Positions 44,664-57,400 of a stretch of DNA of 64,000 bases are shown here, in pieces; the stretch's first letter is position 1; each line of letters opens with the position of its first letter. This DNA is from Trissonchulus latispiculum (lineage: Eukaryota > Nematoda > Enoplea > Enoplida > Ironidae). Made by a program: the position numbers and the translations under genes. The notes beneath the pieces were generated by a model that had not been told where the DNA came from, searched no databases, and saw only the letters and a list, made by a program, of their open reading frames with translations. The stretch is taken from assembly GCA_030248195.1 (NCBI GenBank), contig JASAND010026213.1, forward strand, positions 1-64,000, in the 5' to 3' direction.

Positions 44664-44728
44664 GTGTAGGCGCTGCGCGGCCCTTAGAGACCCGTTCGAG
44701 CACCGTGCCAGCTAAATATATACTCAAC

Positions 44729-45660
44729 AGCACGCTGAGTGGTGTGCCGCAGGGAAGTGCGCTTGGGCCTATTTTATTTGTTATGTATATTAACGATTTA
44801 CCTCTTTGCCTTTTTGTGACTCCAAAATTTTTGCGGACGACACAAAACTGTCTCTAGCGGGGTCTACGTTAGAAGATTTTGAACATTTTAAATTGGATTG
44901 CGCTAATGTCTTCAATTGGGCTACAGAAAATCAGCTGTTCATTGCTCTTACCAAAAGCATGCTTTTTGAGATGGGGGGTCCTTTATTGCAAGACGGTCTA
45001 TCTGTAAATGGCACAAAAATCCCGAAAGTTAGCCTGGTAAAAGACCTCGGTGTTTTTCTCTCCGAAGACCTTAAATTTTCAGTTCATCGTGACAGAATAT
45101 GTGCTAAGGCCTATCAAAAAATTGCCCTTATTTTTAGAACCTTCTGCTGTAGAGACGCGAAATTCTTGTTTATGTTTCTGGCTATGTTTAAAACTAGGCC
45201 CATTTTAAAGTTCAATTCGTGCGTTTGGTCGCCCTCTTTGACGGGTGACATAAGGAAAATAGAAACGGTCCAAAGACGGTTTACAAAAAGAATTCCCTCA
45301 TTAAGAGAACTTAGTTTCGCTAGCAGGATGAAAGAAACCGGGCTGGAATTTTTAGAACTAAGGAGACTTAGAGCAGATCTAGTCCAAGCTTACAAAATTA
45401 TTTTTGAGGTAGATAGGGTGGATCCTAATTCCTGCAAATTTCTTTTCTTTTGCTATTGATGCCGGCACCAGAGGAAACTGCTTAAAGTTGAGATCCCATC
45501 GTGCCAGACTGGAATGTACTAAAATTTTTTCAGTAACCGCATTATCCCTGTATGGAATAGCCTTCCGAGCAGTGTTGTGCAATCCGCCAACGCTTCAATT
45601 TTCAAAAATAGGATTGAGAAAATGAATTTTTCAGAGTTTCGTAAATATGACGGTAATTTG
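44729..45660 (+). pseudogene. LINE reverse transcriptase, 5'-truncated and frameshifted (CR1/L2-like)
   Basis: The first frame reads STLSGVPQGSALGPILFVMY and INDLPL, the reverse-transcriptase motif before the catalytic site. The homology then shifts frame near 44800-44815 to KIFADDTKLS, which holds the catalytic FADD box. The thumb region follows down to a stop at 45459. After another break the typical C-terminal tail of this LINE group appears (TRGNCLKL, FF-NR-IPVWNSLPSSVVQS, FKNRIEKM) to about 45640. The upstream endonuclease is missing. Non-functional. Confidence 0.88.
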
Positions 45661-45887
45661 TAATGCACATGGTTTTGCCCTAGTTAGTATGGCTTGTTTT
45701 TGTCGAAAGTTGTGAGTTTCTGTTACATATATATACATTTGTGTATATATATATATATTATATGTACGTACTGTTTTCTTGTGAAATTAATGTGAACTTG
45801 CTGTAGGGGATTGAGCGTTGGCTTAAATCCCATTTTGGTCTTTGTATTATGTCTGCGCATGTCTTGTGCTTCGACCAAAATAAACTG

Positions 45888-45918
45888 ATTGTTGTTGTTG
45901 TTGCTGTTGTTGTTGTCA
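45888..45918 (+). repeat. (TTG)n tail of the LINE
   Basis: ATAAACTGA followed by about nine TTG/CTG triplets, about 230 bp after the end of the LINE coding homology. A short 3' microsatellite instead of poly-A is usual in CR1/L2-type elements. Confidence 0.6.
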
Positions 45919-47555
45919 ACAAAACTAAACAAATTTGGTATCGTTGGAATCAGCACGACGAGTACTACAAGTCGCAAAAAAGTTTTGGTCAAAATTTCCA
46001 ACTTTGAAAATTTTCGCTTTAAACAAGTTAAGTTAGGTCCGTTTGTTTGTTTTCCCGCGTAAGTCACGCTCGGTGCAATTTTCTGACTTAATGATAGAAC
46101 GATCCGTGCATTTTCAGCAGGTGAAGTTTGGTTGTTCTGAACGTATATATCCCGAACCGAAAGCAAACCTTTTTGATAGTTATTCGCTGCCCGGCCCGGC
46201 ATGCCATCTGGCCGGCCGGCCAAAGGTGGCTTAACCGCTATTTTGGCCAAAAGTGGCCAATTTTGTGTCAGAGTTGCAGGGCTCAGGGAACAAGCTAGAA
46301 ACAAGCGGATTGTTGCATAAGAAACTTTGGGTTGGGTACCGTGGAATAGCGAGGGCGATTGTTCAGGCGTTAAGGGCTATCGGGTGTAAGTTTCCTGCAT
46401 TGACAGTACGCATATATAGTTTACATCTGGTTGCGCAGCAGCAGAGTGCTGCTGAAGTACAGCACGGCCTATATATAACTAGCTACAGATAAGTTGCAAT
46501 CGTTCGACATTTTGTATATAAGTGCGGCAAAGCAGTGCGGAATAATAAGTATATACAGCAATTAAAATCATGGGTACAGGATTTTGGATTTCTGTCATTA
46601 AAATAGAGAAAAGGGAAGAAATTGGAACTGTTCAAGCTTTTTTGTTCTGTACCTTCGGTTGACGATTAATGATTGGCGGAATTTTTAAGGTTCCTTTTAT
46701 GAAACTTTGACATTTTTATTTAAGGTTTACAAGGAACCTTAAAATTGAAATAGGACAAAAATAAAAATGCTCCGATGGAGCATGAAAAATGCTATATATA
46801 GCAAGCTTAACAAAAAAATCAAAATTCGGTTTTTTGGCTGGAACTTTCGCAAAACTAAACCAAATCGATTACTTTGAGGACCCATGGATAGGTCTTGGGC
46901 TAAGCTTTGAAACCACCCCAGTCTCGTTGCTCTACGGCCTACCAGTAAGTAGCAGTAGACGAAAATGTGTGATTTTTTGTTAAAGGTTTAACAAAAAAAT
47001 CACCCGTTAACAAAAAAATCAGTGGCGGATCGGATCCCAGAGAGCAGCTAGCAACTTTTTCTCATCAGTTTTGGATAGAGCGCACTAAATAACGTATTTA
47101 GAACCCCAAACCGCTAACCTAGTGCTCCAACTAAGGCAACTGACCCCGCCGAAGTCTTAGTGGTCACTGATGGCCCCCGACAGCGTCCAGTATGAAGTCT
47201 GGTGGTTCTAAAGTGCCGTTTTAAAGGCTAAAACGTTGTTTTTTCGTGTTTCTGAGTGATTATACCCTATTTCCAGGCATTTTGGCAGAGAAACTCAGAA
47301 CTCCGTATGTTGCTGGGGTATGACCCACGGTCACGTGACCCCTGCCGGACTCGTCCGGACCCTCCAGGTACCAACTGGGTAGTCCGAAGTGGCTATAAAC
47401 ATGTCCTAGGGGGTTTTCAAGGGCGCTGAATTCAAATCTGGCATTAGTTTTTAGGTAACTATGGGCTAATACTGACTTCTGGGATCACGTTTACCGTCGG
47501 ACGATCCAGGCCCGGCTGGTTACCAGGTTGGACTCCCAGAAGTGTCAGTGTCGTT
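45919..47555. other. Mixed repeat-derived spacer
   Basis: No gene recognised. 46766-46800 has an AAAAATGCTCC word and GGAGCAT inverse like the 5' ends of the L elements. 47035 has a GTGGCGGATC hAT-like end. 47400-47555 resembles 48895-48960 (GGGTTTTC-AGGGCGCTGA), suggesting that N2 sits within a local duplication. Confidence 0.4.
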
Positions 47556-48894
47556 ACAAGTAGCAAAAATTCTCCGCACAAAAGAGGATAATATGTGTGT
47601 GTTGGCTGTGTCGTATATATATCCTTTAAATATCCTTTAAATAAATATAAATACTTATATATATCTTTTAAATTCCGGTTTAAGAAGTAAAGACAAAAGT
47701 TTCATAGGCACGTGACGTTATTTGGCACAGCAACAATTGGTGGATGGCTCCATGTCAAAAGTTGCTCAGCTCACTTAGGGCATTCATTTGATACCAAATA
47801 TGACCACTTCTGAAAAATTTTATTTTTAACCCAAAATCGCCTAAGTTCCCACCCCACCCCACCACAGCACTCTATAGCCACATTGGGTACGCAGTTCTAT
47901 GACAAAAGTTGCTCAGCTCACTTAGGGCTTTCATTTGATACCAAATTTGACCACTTTTGAAAAATTTTATTTTCGACCACTTCACCACCCACCCGACTGA
48001 CCCTTCAAACGGCAAACTGGCACCAGCCCAGCACAATAGATACGTCGGACGGCAATACGGATACCGGGAATGAGCTGGGCGCACCAGAAAACCCCTATAG
48101 ACAAAGTTTTGAGAGGCCAGGTAGAGACTACTATGGACCTCCAGGAAGCGGTTTCGGACTTGACCCTCCCGACGGCAAAGTGGAACCAGCCCAGCAAGAT
48201 GGGTGGGTCTGACGGTAAAACTGACTGTGGGAATCGATTCTCCGTGCTAGAAAACCATTGCATGAAAGATTTGAGCTTTTAAAGTTGAACAGATAGCGAG
48301 AAATTTCGATTTTTGATTTTTCGAATTTTCGCCATTTTTGACGGGCCACTGTGGTCGCTAGGTAAGTGATAGAGAAACGTAACCTGGACCGTTAGTTAGT
48401 TCAATATATGTAATTTCTGAATATAAAAAGAAATCAGCTCCAGCTCGTAATGTTCGACCTGAGCGACGACCACTAAAATGGTCACTTTTCGCTCTGAGCC
48501 GGCTTTGCGGCGCCACTGCGGCGCTGTGGCGCAGCTGCGGCGCAAAAAAGTTGCGATTCTTAAATTCTTTAGAGGGCACTACTAGACCCTATAGCCCTTT
48601 AGGTTGGCCCACCGCTGCAGTTCACGTGAAAGCGGCGAACATTATGTACAATACAACCATCAAATAGGAGAAACCGAAAAAAAACATCGCCGCCATAACC
48701 GGTCCGGGGCGCAACTTTTTAACGGTAAGTGATACGGGGCTGAAACTTCACAGATATACTAAACTCGATGTGCTCTACAATTTGCGCATGAAATCTGCGC
48801 AGGATCTGCGCAGGATTTTGCGCAGCTTATTTTACACTGTCTCCAGCCACTTTTCACACATATTATAGGGGTCGCTGCCGCGACCCCTATGATA
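47556..48894 (+). mobile_element. Terminal-hairpin element N2 (1.34 kb)
   Basis: 5' end ACAAGTAGCAAAAATTCTCC, close to that of L1. 3' hairpin AGGGGTCGC-TGCC-GCGACCCCT ending ATGATA at 48894. The interior has about 1.6 copies of the GCTCAGCTCACTTAGGGCTT monomer (47760-48000), a GGTTTTCTGG unit, then the conserved ~320-bp 3' region with nested GCGC palindromes. Same family as 60528-62491. Non-coding. Confidence 0.85.
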
Positions 48895-49388
48895 AGGGTT
48901 TTCGAGGACGCTGAGCTCGATTTTGACGTTAGTTTTGCTTTAGCTGCTGTTCTGACTTCAGTAACAAAACATAAAAATGATTTTTTATTTGTTAAAATTT
49001 TAACAATAAAATCACCCACCCCAGGACGGCTCGGAGGTCCGACTGGGAACTTCCGTTTTAACCCATTTGATTCAGTCTGAATCAAATGGGTCTTTCTGTT
49101 TAGATCGCCCATGGAGTGGCCTGATTGCAACTTTTACTGTGCTTCTGTGCAGCCTACTTTGCTGTTTTTCTGTGATCTCGTCGGCTGGTTATACGGACGG
49201 TCTATTCACTGGATCCCTAGCCATTATTGCGTTACTGCTGTATTCATTTTACGCATTTTCCTGTATTTAACGTTAAGAATTCTTTTATTGCTTCAAGACT
49301 TTTTCTTCTCCTTCTATATATTTCTATTTGTACACCGGTTACGTATACTGCTTACGATACTTCTGTGCCTGGTCGTTTACCTCTAAAT
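48895..49388. other. Leader region with a 31-bp perfect palindrome
   Basis: 49061-49091 is a perfect inverted repeat (ACCCATTTGATTCAG, one central base, inverse). After it come short hydrophobic frames and a pyrimidine-rich stretch (TTTTTCTTCTCCTTC) before the Cys-rich/NADAR reading frame. It may be the 5' leader of that element. Confidence 0.45.
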
Positions 49389-50208
49389 ATGCCTTGTGTT
49401 ACGTCCTGTGGTCCGTGTGGTAACAGGCTGGCTGCTTTTGACTATAATGCGATTTGTTTTATCTGCAGTGACCCGGTCTGTATTGAATGTATTGGATTAT
49501 CCGAGTCCGCCTTTAGGAATAAGATGTCAGATTTTGTTCCATTTTCATGCAAACCCTGCCGTGAAAGCCTGAAATCAGCTACTCCAGTTCCTGCTCCCGT
49601 TCCGGCTCCCGCTCCTGCTCCCGCTCTCGGTACCGCTCCTGTGCCCAGCCGTTCACCTGTCGGTGTGACCACCCAGTGTTCTGTCTCTATCTCTGAGACG
49701 ATGACGGTGTCACATGTGGCAGGGCCCGATGAGCCTAGAATTGTTCAGGGTCCAGATGACCCTTTGCCGAATCTTTTTATGTTTAATTTTACTTATGCAG
49801 GCGAGGAATATCGATCTGTTGAGCATGGTTTTCAGTACTTACGATCTCTTCCATTTCAAAATACGGAATTATCTGAATCTATTCGTAATGCTCCTCGTGG
49901 CCATTCGCCTGGCTCATCAGCTGGGGAAAACATCCCCAACGGACAGCGATGTGAAACTCATGGAATCTTTATTGTCGCAAAAGGTTCTCCAGTGCTATCC
50001 TTTTCGCCAGTCCCTACGTAAATCAGGAAATTCTGTTCTTGTTCACTCCACATACCCTGCTGACAAGTTTTGGGCCTCTTGCCTCCATTTTAACGATAAA
50101 TCTGCCGCCAAGTCCGCTTTACCCGGATTAAATGTATTTGGGAATTTATTGACGGATGTTAGAAAATCTCTTTTGCCCGAATCCTCCTACTCGTGGGGAC
50201 GTATATAA
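49389..50208 (+). pseudogene. Cys-rich plus NADAR-like reading frame with one frameshift
   Basis: ATG 49389 opens MPCVTSCGPCGNRL with Cys pairs (CGPC, CFICSD, CIEC, CKPC) spaced like a PHD-type zinc finger, then a Pro/Ala linker (residues ~60-85). A NADAR-like domain follows: NLFMFNFTYAGEEYRSVEHG-FQY, including the EHxFQ box, then SIRNA. A 1-nt shift near 49898 moves the homology to the next frame: AIRLAHQLGK, DSDVKLMESLLSQKVLQCYP, LVHSTYPADKFWASCLHF. It ends at 50208. NADAR (YbiA-like) proteins are N-glycosidases acting on NAD- or ADP-ribose-related substrates. A Cys-rich N-terminus of this kind is typical of CR1/L2-like ORF1 proteins. Whether this is a retroelement ORF1 or a broken host gene is open. 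Confidence 0.65.
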
Positions 50209-50682
50209 GTGATTTTGGGTGAAATATGAAATTTTCCAAAAGTGGTCAAAATAGTGGCTGCTTGCGCATGGTGTTCGGAAATATATTATGTTGGTTCTTT
50301 TTTGCGCATACATATGTAAAAGAATGGAAAACAAGAACCAAAAATGCTCCTTCGTCGCATGTAAAATACATATGAGTACTCTCAGGCATGTTGTACAAAC
50401 ACTGAAACCAGCCTGTAAAATGCATATTAGTGGCATTGAGGTTGTAAATTAAGGAAAACAAGTTGCAACGGCTTAACATATGAGCCTGTCCTACAACGAG
50501 GCTCATATTGGCGTATGTCATAACTCATAATATACTTTGTCGATATTTGACCTTCATTTAAATAGCACGTAAAGCTTTCATTACAAAATTGTCCTTTACA
50601 CATCTTGTCGCTAAGACATTATACTGTGCATACGCATTATACGGCATGCCACTCTGCGCTCTGACTCTTCGGAGCCCAAGAC
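50209..50682. other. Spacer with a decayed L-type 5' arm
   Basis: 50335-50375 resembles the start of L elements (AAAAATGCTCCTTCGTCGCA, then ATATGAG), and GAGGCTCATATTGGC follows at 50500. This is probably an old L copy. No gene. Confidence 0.45.
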
Positions 50683-50852
50683 CTTCTTCGGAGCATTGGG
50701 GGGAGTGCCAATGTGAAAGACCCGTAGCTTCTGCAGGACATTGTTACGTAGTAGTTTTTACCGGGGTAGAATGGATCTCAAGTTAGACTAGTATTCAATA
50801 CAAATGAAAACCTCTAGTTTTCACAGGTTTTTACTCTGCAGGTTATTACTCT

Positions 50853-52767
50853 ACAAGTAGGAAAAATGCTCCTTGCAGTGGCATGAAAAAGTTAATATGA
50901 GCTATGATGGTCAACATTTAAATGTGTCAAGGACAAGATTTAAAATGTTTAATATGAGCCAACATCTAAGTAAGTAGAGGACAAGATGTAAACGGCTAAT
51001 ATGAGCCGCTACGTTTCTCTTGGGCTCATATTGACGCTCATTTAGCTTTTGCTTACTTTTAATCCAACACTGAAATGGCTTGGATGAATAACGACGCATA
51101 AACATTAATTTTGCAAAGCTGTACGTAAACGTTTTCTTCTCCACTGCTACATCCAAGTACACATTTAAGGCCACCATATAAGTCAACAAAACGAAACCGA
51201 AGTCCAATCTAATGAAGAAACGAAAATGTGGAACTTACACATGTTGTGAAATCTTGAGAAAAATCACATTTGAAGTTATCATCGCAATCATCACATTAAT
51301 TCAATATATTCCCAAGCCAATCAAATCGTTTATAAACACTGATGCTTATATGCCAACCGTAAACTGTATATATGTTTGCCATTTTAGTCGCGTCAATATG
51401 AGCCCAAGAGAAACGTAGCGGCTCATATTAGCCGTTTACATCTTGTCCTCTACTTATTTAGATGTTGGCTCATATTAAACATTTTAAATCTTGTCCTTGA
51501 CACATTTAAATGTTGACCATCATAGCTCATATTAACTTTTTCATGCGACTGCAAGGAGCATTTTTCCTACTTGTCCTCCGTCTAATTTTTGGGAACGCTG
51601 CCATAACTGTGGCAGCAGCAATCACAAATTCCACCAGTGAATTCCTCATGGCCAATAAGCTTTGCATGCAAAATTTCAGCCTTCTAGCTATCTCCAGTAG
51701 CTTGAACCAGGAACTGGTTCAACTTTGAACCAGTTGAACCAGATCTGGCCAGCCATGGGTCGGGTCACCAAAGTAACACCACCAGTGAATTCCCCATGCC
51801 CAAAAACCTTTGTATGCAAAATTTCAGCCTTCCAGCTATCTCCAGCAGCTTGAACCAGGAACTGGTTCAATTTTGAACCAGTTGAACCAGATCTGGCCAG
51901 CCATGGGTCGGATCACCAAAGTAACACCACCAGTGAATTCCCCATGCCCAATAACCTTTGTATGCAAAATATCAGCCTTCCAGCTATCTCCAGTAGCTTG
52001 AACCAGGAACTGGTTCAACTTTGAACCAGTTGAACCAGATCTGGCCAGCCATGGGTCGGATCCCCAAAATAACACCACCAGTGAATTCCCCATGCCCAAT
52101 AACCTTTGTATGCCAAATATCAGCCTTCCAGCTATCTCCGGTAGCTTGAACCAGGAACTGGTTCAACGTTGAACCAGTTGAACCAGATGAACCAGGCGAG
52201 ATACGGCGTCGGCAGTATGCTCATCGCGTTCAGCGACCCCGATTTACTCTATATGGGTACCACCCAAAGGCCGAAAAACGCTGTTTTTGCCCGTTTTTAG
52301 ACTATTTTCAAATTTTCGGAAATTTTTCAGCTTGCAGGTGTCCAAAAACGCTATTTTTTCCATTTTTGACCATCTATAAAAATCGAACCAGATCGAAATT
52401 CGGAAAAAAAACATAAACTTGCTAAGTACCATTGCCTAGATATTCAAAAAATAGTATAGAAAAATTTTTCCTATGGGCCGTTCGAAAAATCGATTTAACA
52501 CAAAATTGACAAAAATCATGCTGAATACAGAGAAAAAAAACCCCACTTTCAAACCCGTAAGAGAAAGTCGATTTTTTCAAAGTTCATTTTTTCCGGGCAA
52601 GTTTGGTATCATTCGAAAGCTCTTGGCCTGGAGATTTCAAAAATGTAAATATTAGCTCTTAATTCCTTTCCGTTAATTAGTTATGCCTAATCAGCACTTT
52701 TCAAAATCCGCAAAGTGCCTTTATAGCTCATATTATGGGGGGGGGCTCTCCGAGCTCCCCCATGATA
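50853..52767 (+). mobile_element. Satellite-bearing terminal-hairpin element L2 (1.9 kb)
   Basis: 5' end identical to L1 (ACAAGTAGGAAAAATGCTCC). The arm 50853-51040 is inverted at 51390-51575. About four ~148-bp monomers (51600-52190) are unlike those of L1. The 3' region (52200-52767) is clearly homologous to 35925-36456 and ends with the hairpin and ATGATA. Non-coding. Confidence 0.85.
51600..52190 (+). repeat. ~148-bp satellite array inside L2 (about 4 monomers)
   Basis: GAACTGGTTCAA words at about 51711, 51860, 52008 and 52155 give spacing of 147-149. Monomers contain GAACCAGTTGAACCAGATCT and GAATTCCCCATGCCCAATAA. Self-complementary GAACTGGTTC/GAACCAGTTC words recall the hairpins of the L1 monomer, but the sequence is otherwise unrelated. 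Confidence 0.92.
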
Positions 52768-53125
52768 AGCTGATAACGCTGAATGCGTATATAAGGGCGA
52801 CAGTGATCCCAGTCTTTGAAGACTGTTGAAGATGTTTTTTACAAAACAAATCCTGTAATTTTCACTGGATCGACCCGTTCATGAAAACGGGGTAGGTGCA
52901 GGAGGGGAGCTCAGCTTATCTTATAGCTTGTCAGCTTATCGAGTAATAACCTGTAGAGTAAAAACCTGTGAAAACTAGAGGTTTTCATTTGTATTGAATA
53001 CTAGTCCAACTTGAGATCCATTCTACCAAAAAATTCTACCCCGGCAAAAACTACTACGTAACGATGTCTTGCAGAAACTACGGGTCTTCACATTGGCACC
53101 CCGCAATGCTCCGAAGAAGGTCTTG

Positions 53126-53721
53126 GACCTACCACACCGTCTGTGTTTTCCTTTACACTATTACATCAGAATGGCAATTTTTGCTTATGTTCAAGTAATC
53201 GCAAATATGTATTTCACTAAACCATAGTTCTTTGAAAATTCGACAAATTTTTGTTCGTAGTTTTTACATTGCGCTCTCAGTTTCGTATTTTGTTAGTTTT
53301 TAAGGTTAAAACCTAACCCCAAAAGCTTCAGGGTAACTCCATAGTATGTGAAACACGACAAAGTGAGAGTGAAATATTTTTTCTTATAATTGTAAATTAT
53401 TGCAGCTATTTTATGACGGCGTCCAAACGTTTTTGGGCTAAAATTCTATTCTAAAATTCACTTTTTGGACTCTGCAGAACAACTCCGTGGAGCAATCCGG
53501 CTATAAATTGTTTTTTAATCAAGCCCTGTCTATACTGTCATTTTGGTATATAAATCGCCTCTCTAGGACCTGTCGTTAATTAGTAATTAACGGTTAATTA
53601 GCCGGGGTAAAAACCAATGGCGGGATAAAAACCAACCGATTGGGAAAAAACCCACTATTCGGGCAGGGTAACTCATAGTAGCGATTTTATGCATGCGACA
53701 GATAAAATCGGCGTCGCTGAC
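53126..53721. other. Spacer, nothing recognised
   Basis: No exon. Some AAAACCAA/TTGGGAAAAAACCC words near 53610-53660 resemble 59600-59650. Confidence 0.3.
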
Positions 53722-53729
53722 TTCATATC

Positions 53730-54416
53730 CAGGGGCGCACTTAAGGGGGGGCAGCCGCCCCCTCCCCGAAACCAGATGTAGAGGAAAAATCGTATTGTCC
53801 GCGCGCAGCGCGGACATAAAATTTCAAAAATTTTCGCGCCGTCGGCGCGAAATCAACTTCATTGTTGCTTAATTTACCCTTATTTCGGCGTTTTAAACCT
53901 TTCAATAGCAACTTTTTTAAGATTTACAAAAATTTTCGCGCCTTCGGCGCGAAATTTAATGAACTTTTACTTAATTTACGCTTAGTTTTGCTTTTCAAAC
54001 CAAATTTTCAAAAAATTTTCAACTTCTGGGGTGCTTCGCCCCCAGACCCCTGGCTTTTTCCTACAGGGGGGGGGTGGGGCCCCCCCCCCCAGAAATTCGT
54101 TCCCCCCCCCAGACTTGGGTCGCCCCCCCCAGAATCGCCCCCCCCAGGATTCGGGCCTTCCCCCCCCCAGAACCCCCCCCCCTTCCGAAAGTGCCCGGAA
54201 AAATAGGGTTTTGAGGGCAAATTTTGAAAATTTTTTCCGGCTTCGCCGGATTTTTTCCTATTTTTAAGCATTTTTTAGCTATAAGCAAAAGTTGAAAGTA
54301 TTAGCCAGCAGCAAAAAATAGCTATTTTTAGGCATTTTTTCGAAAATTTTTCTTCCCCCCCCCCAAATTTTTCTGAGGTCCGCCCCCCGCGAAAAATTTT
54401 TCTATGTGCGCCACTG
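53730..54416. mobile_element. hAT-like element with perfect 8-bp duplication (687 bp)
   Basis: Exact TTCATATC on both sides (53722-53729 and 54417-54424). The termini are CAGGGGCGCACTTA and the inverse of CAGTGGCGCACATA. The interior has three TTTCGCGCC-TCGGCG blocks and C/G runs. Non-autonomous hAT. Confidence 0.93.
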
Positions 54417-54482
54417 TTCATATCTGCAGTTATTTATGCGATATTCCTTATAATAAGTGAGAAAATCAAACATCAATATTTG

Positions 54483-57400
54483 TGTCACAAGGGCTTCTGG
54501 AGGTCTATAAAGTTTACAGTGGAAGCGTAGATAGGCTTAGTCCTTATGACAATCTATAGCTGTGGATCGTTGCTCGTTCTTAGATACACTGAAGGCATAA
54601 CAGGTTTATTGAAAGTTCAGGCAAGCAGGTACAGACAACAGTTCAATGGCAGCGCTCGTAGGCAAGAGCGAATGGCAAGGTACAGAGCGTATAGCTAGCT
54701 CGAGTTCTCAGAAACAGGCAACTTCTACACAAAACATCAGCTTATAAAGGAATACTTGCCCCGCCCCTGCAGTCTATCGTATCCCCCCACCTGTGCTCGT
54801 TAATACCGTTTTTGCTGAGTCTTCTCCAAAATGTTAGGGTAACAATTCGTTATTACGTATAAGAACTCAGGCGGTTCCTTTTAGCTTTAGATCTAACGAA
54901 AGTAGTGACGCACGATTTCTGACAGATAAGAAAGGGCACAGGAAATGTAAAAACAAGTAAAATCAAGCTAAGCATTCGTCAACTGTCAATTCACCGCTAC
55001 GATTTCCAAAGTCACACCACCTTCTGGAAACTTCCAACCAATAAGTAGATAGTTACGTAGCACGCCTCACTTGACTGCAAGCAATTGGCTGCCAGCGTTA
55101 GCCAGGCTTACGGTAACAATATTTTAAAGCGTAGCATAGAAAAGCAGTCTTTGGGATAATTTCGGGAGAACTTCACAAGTTTACGTATTTACGTAGGTTT
55201 TAAATTTCGTTAATTTGATACGTATGTTTCCAATTTTAATATGAAATAATCCATATATAGCTAGGATTTATACACTCGTGACATCTCTCATCCCTTCGAA
55301 AAAGTTGAAACCCCCGTTTCAAACAAGACAAGTACTTGAACAACAAGGATACAGTAACACAAGGAAGCACACAAACACTGCAAAACAATTATTGGTGACA
55401 GTAGAGCGTACAGCAGGCAAAACAAAGTTACATAACGTTATCCAGTCTCGGGAATTGAATGGATTTGAGAATGAAAATTTTAATTTTTCAACTTGGGGAT
55501 TCGATCCGTGGTCGTCCGGGTGAAAAATTAAAATGCTAACCATTAGGCCACACGGTCTATAATTGAGAACCTTTAAAACTGTCTTATATTACTACACCTT
55601 CTCGTCGTGTGTGTAAAGTGTAATGTTGATCTGTATAGGCAATGCGTATGTGTGCTTGCATTGAATGTTTTCCAGCGTGTGTATATATAAGCAGCTGGTG
55701 TGTTCTTTGTGAAAGTGTGTACGCATATAAGCAATGTTTACATTTTGCCTGCAGTCTGGGTTTGCTAGTGTGTATATACGTATAGAAAATAACACACATC
55801 ATATAATGCATATGCTAAGACTACGTGCTCATAGTATATAATACGTACGTAGTGTTACGTAGGCTTTCTGTTTTTTGCCTAGTGAGAAGTTTTTATTTAG
55901 GTGCTATATAATTTCAAGTGGAAATTCTAAATTTGTTACATAATTTGCCCTTTTGAAATTTTTTAATCGTAGGGCATATAATTGTGGGCGGAAATTCTCG
56001 CTTTGCTTTACAAATTACCCTTTTTAATTTGATGACATTGGAAAGAACAGAAACAAGAAGAATAAATGAGCTGTGCTAATTTGGGCTCATGTTTTCCTAA
56101 TGACTACAAGGGGGTGTTCTGATTTTAAATTTCTAGTTTTCTTACGAAAAGGAATTACTTTCTGTTTTAAACGACAATATTAATTCTAGAACTTATTGCA
56201 CGTAGTTAGTACCTAGTTTCCTGGGTAATGTAACGAATTTGTTTTACTATCCCTGCTCCCTTTTCAAAAGAAGGTCGCCCTCCTGGGCGCAAAAGCAAAG
56301 AAAGGGGAAGCTTGCCAAGCCAATTAACTAAAGAAAACACATACAAGTGTGAAAAGAGGGTGTATGTAGGATTAATTATTTGTCCCGAATTTATTTAGTA
56401 ATTTGTCTTGGGCAGTATGAATAAATGAAAATGGAAGGAATTGTTGCAATAAAATGCCTATTTATTCATGACAACTTAAAGCTGTTTTATTTAAGTTTAT
56501 TAAGTTTTCAGAAGCTATTCCAGGACCCCGCGAAAAAGGTTAAGGGTCGGGATTGCAGAAAAAAGGAAACAAAAGCGCACCGCACAACTGTCGGAAGAAC
56601 AACTGGATAAAATTAGAATTGAAAGAATCAGTCCAACTTTTCTGCCGTGTATGCCAGTTGCCCCCATTCCATTTTTAACCATTCCAAACTTGTAGCGAGT
56701 CTTATTATGGCACATTCCATATTGTCCATTCCTACTTTTAGTCCTCCTTTTTATCATTTCATCATTCCATTCAAAACGATAAGTTTTCATGTTTTATTTT
56801 AATTTCATTCATAAATCCTTGAGTAATTCAAATCGAAGTTTGAGAAACCATTATAAGTTTATAATTATATGAAGGTATATTAAATTAACAATTGAATTAA
56901 AGTAAGTGTATAATCTTAATCTATAAAATTACTTGTAACTTGGAATAAAATAGCAGGTTAGAGAACGTATTAGTAAAAAAATGCCAGGCCTAGCCCTCAA
57001 AGTTTTGCAAATTTGCAAATGAATCCTTCAACAATGCTGCCAATAATTAAGAGGAAAAATGAAAATTTTCACGTTGTGTGCTGGTTCTCTAAAAACGCTT
57101 TGTGGCAACCACCTATTCATTTGGTACTGGAATTTAAATATATAATTGACATAAAGCATTAAAAGACGCGTTCCGCTTTAATGAAAGGTTTTGTTTTTGT
57201 TTTTTTTTTGTTTTTAAAGTAGGAACTTTTAACTTCCAGATATTCTTGCCAATAAATATCACTATTGCTAAGGGTTCTTAAACGTTCAGTTAAACGGGGT
57301 TAGTGCTACGCACATTTTGCACATGTTGCATTTTGCAAACGTTAGGCCTGGTATTTTCGTATATTCGCTCTCGTATAGAGTTATTAAAATGTTTCTTAAC

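Larger units (their letters stand above)
50683..53125. mobile_element. Inverted-arm element M enclosing L2
   Basis: The left arm 50683-50852 (CCAAGACCTTCTTCGGAGCA ... GGTTATTACTCT) is repeated inverted at 52943-53125. Everything between is L2 plus about 175 bp. Termini and target duplication of M are not defined. Confidence 0.7.

Noticed and set aside
44200..44720. LINE 5' region extending upstream of the reverse transcriptase remnant
   Set aside because: The hAT-like MITE at 44295-44663 fills this interval; LINE homology starts only near 44729.
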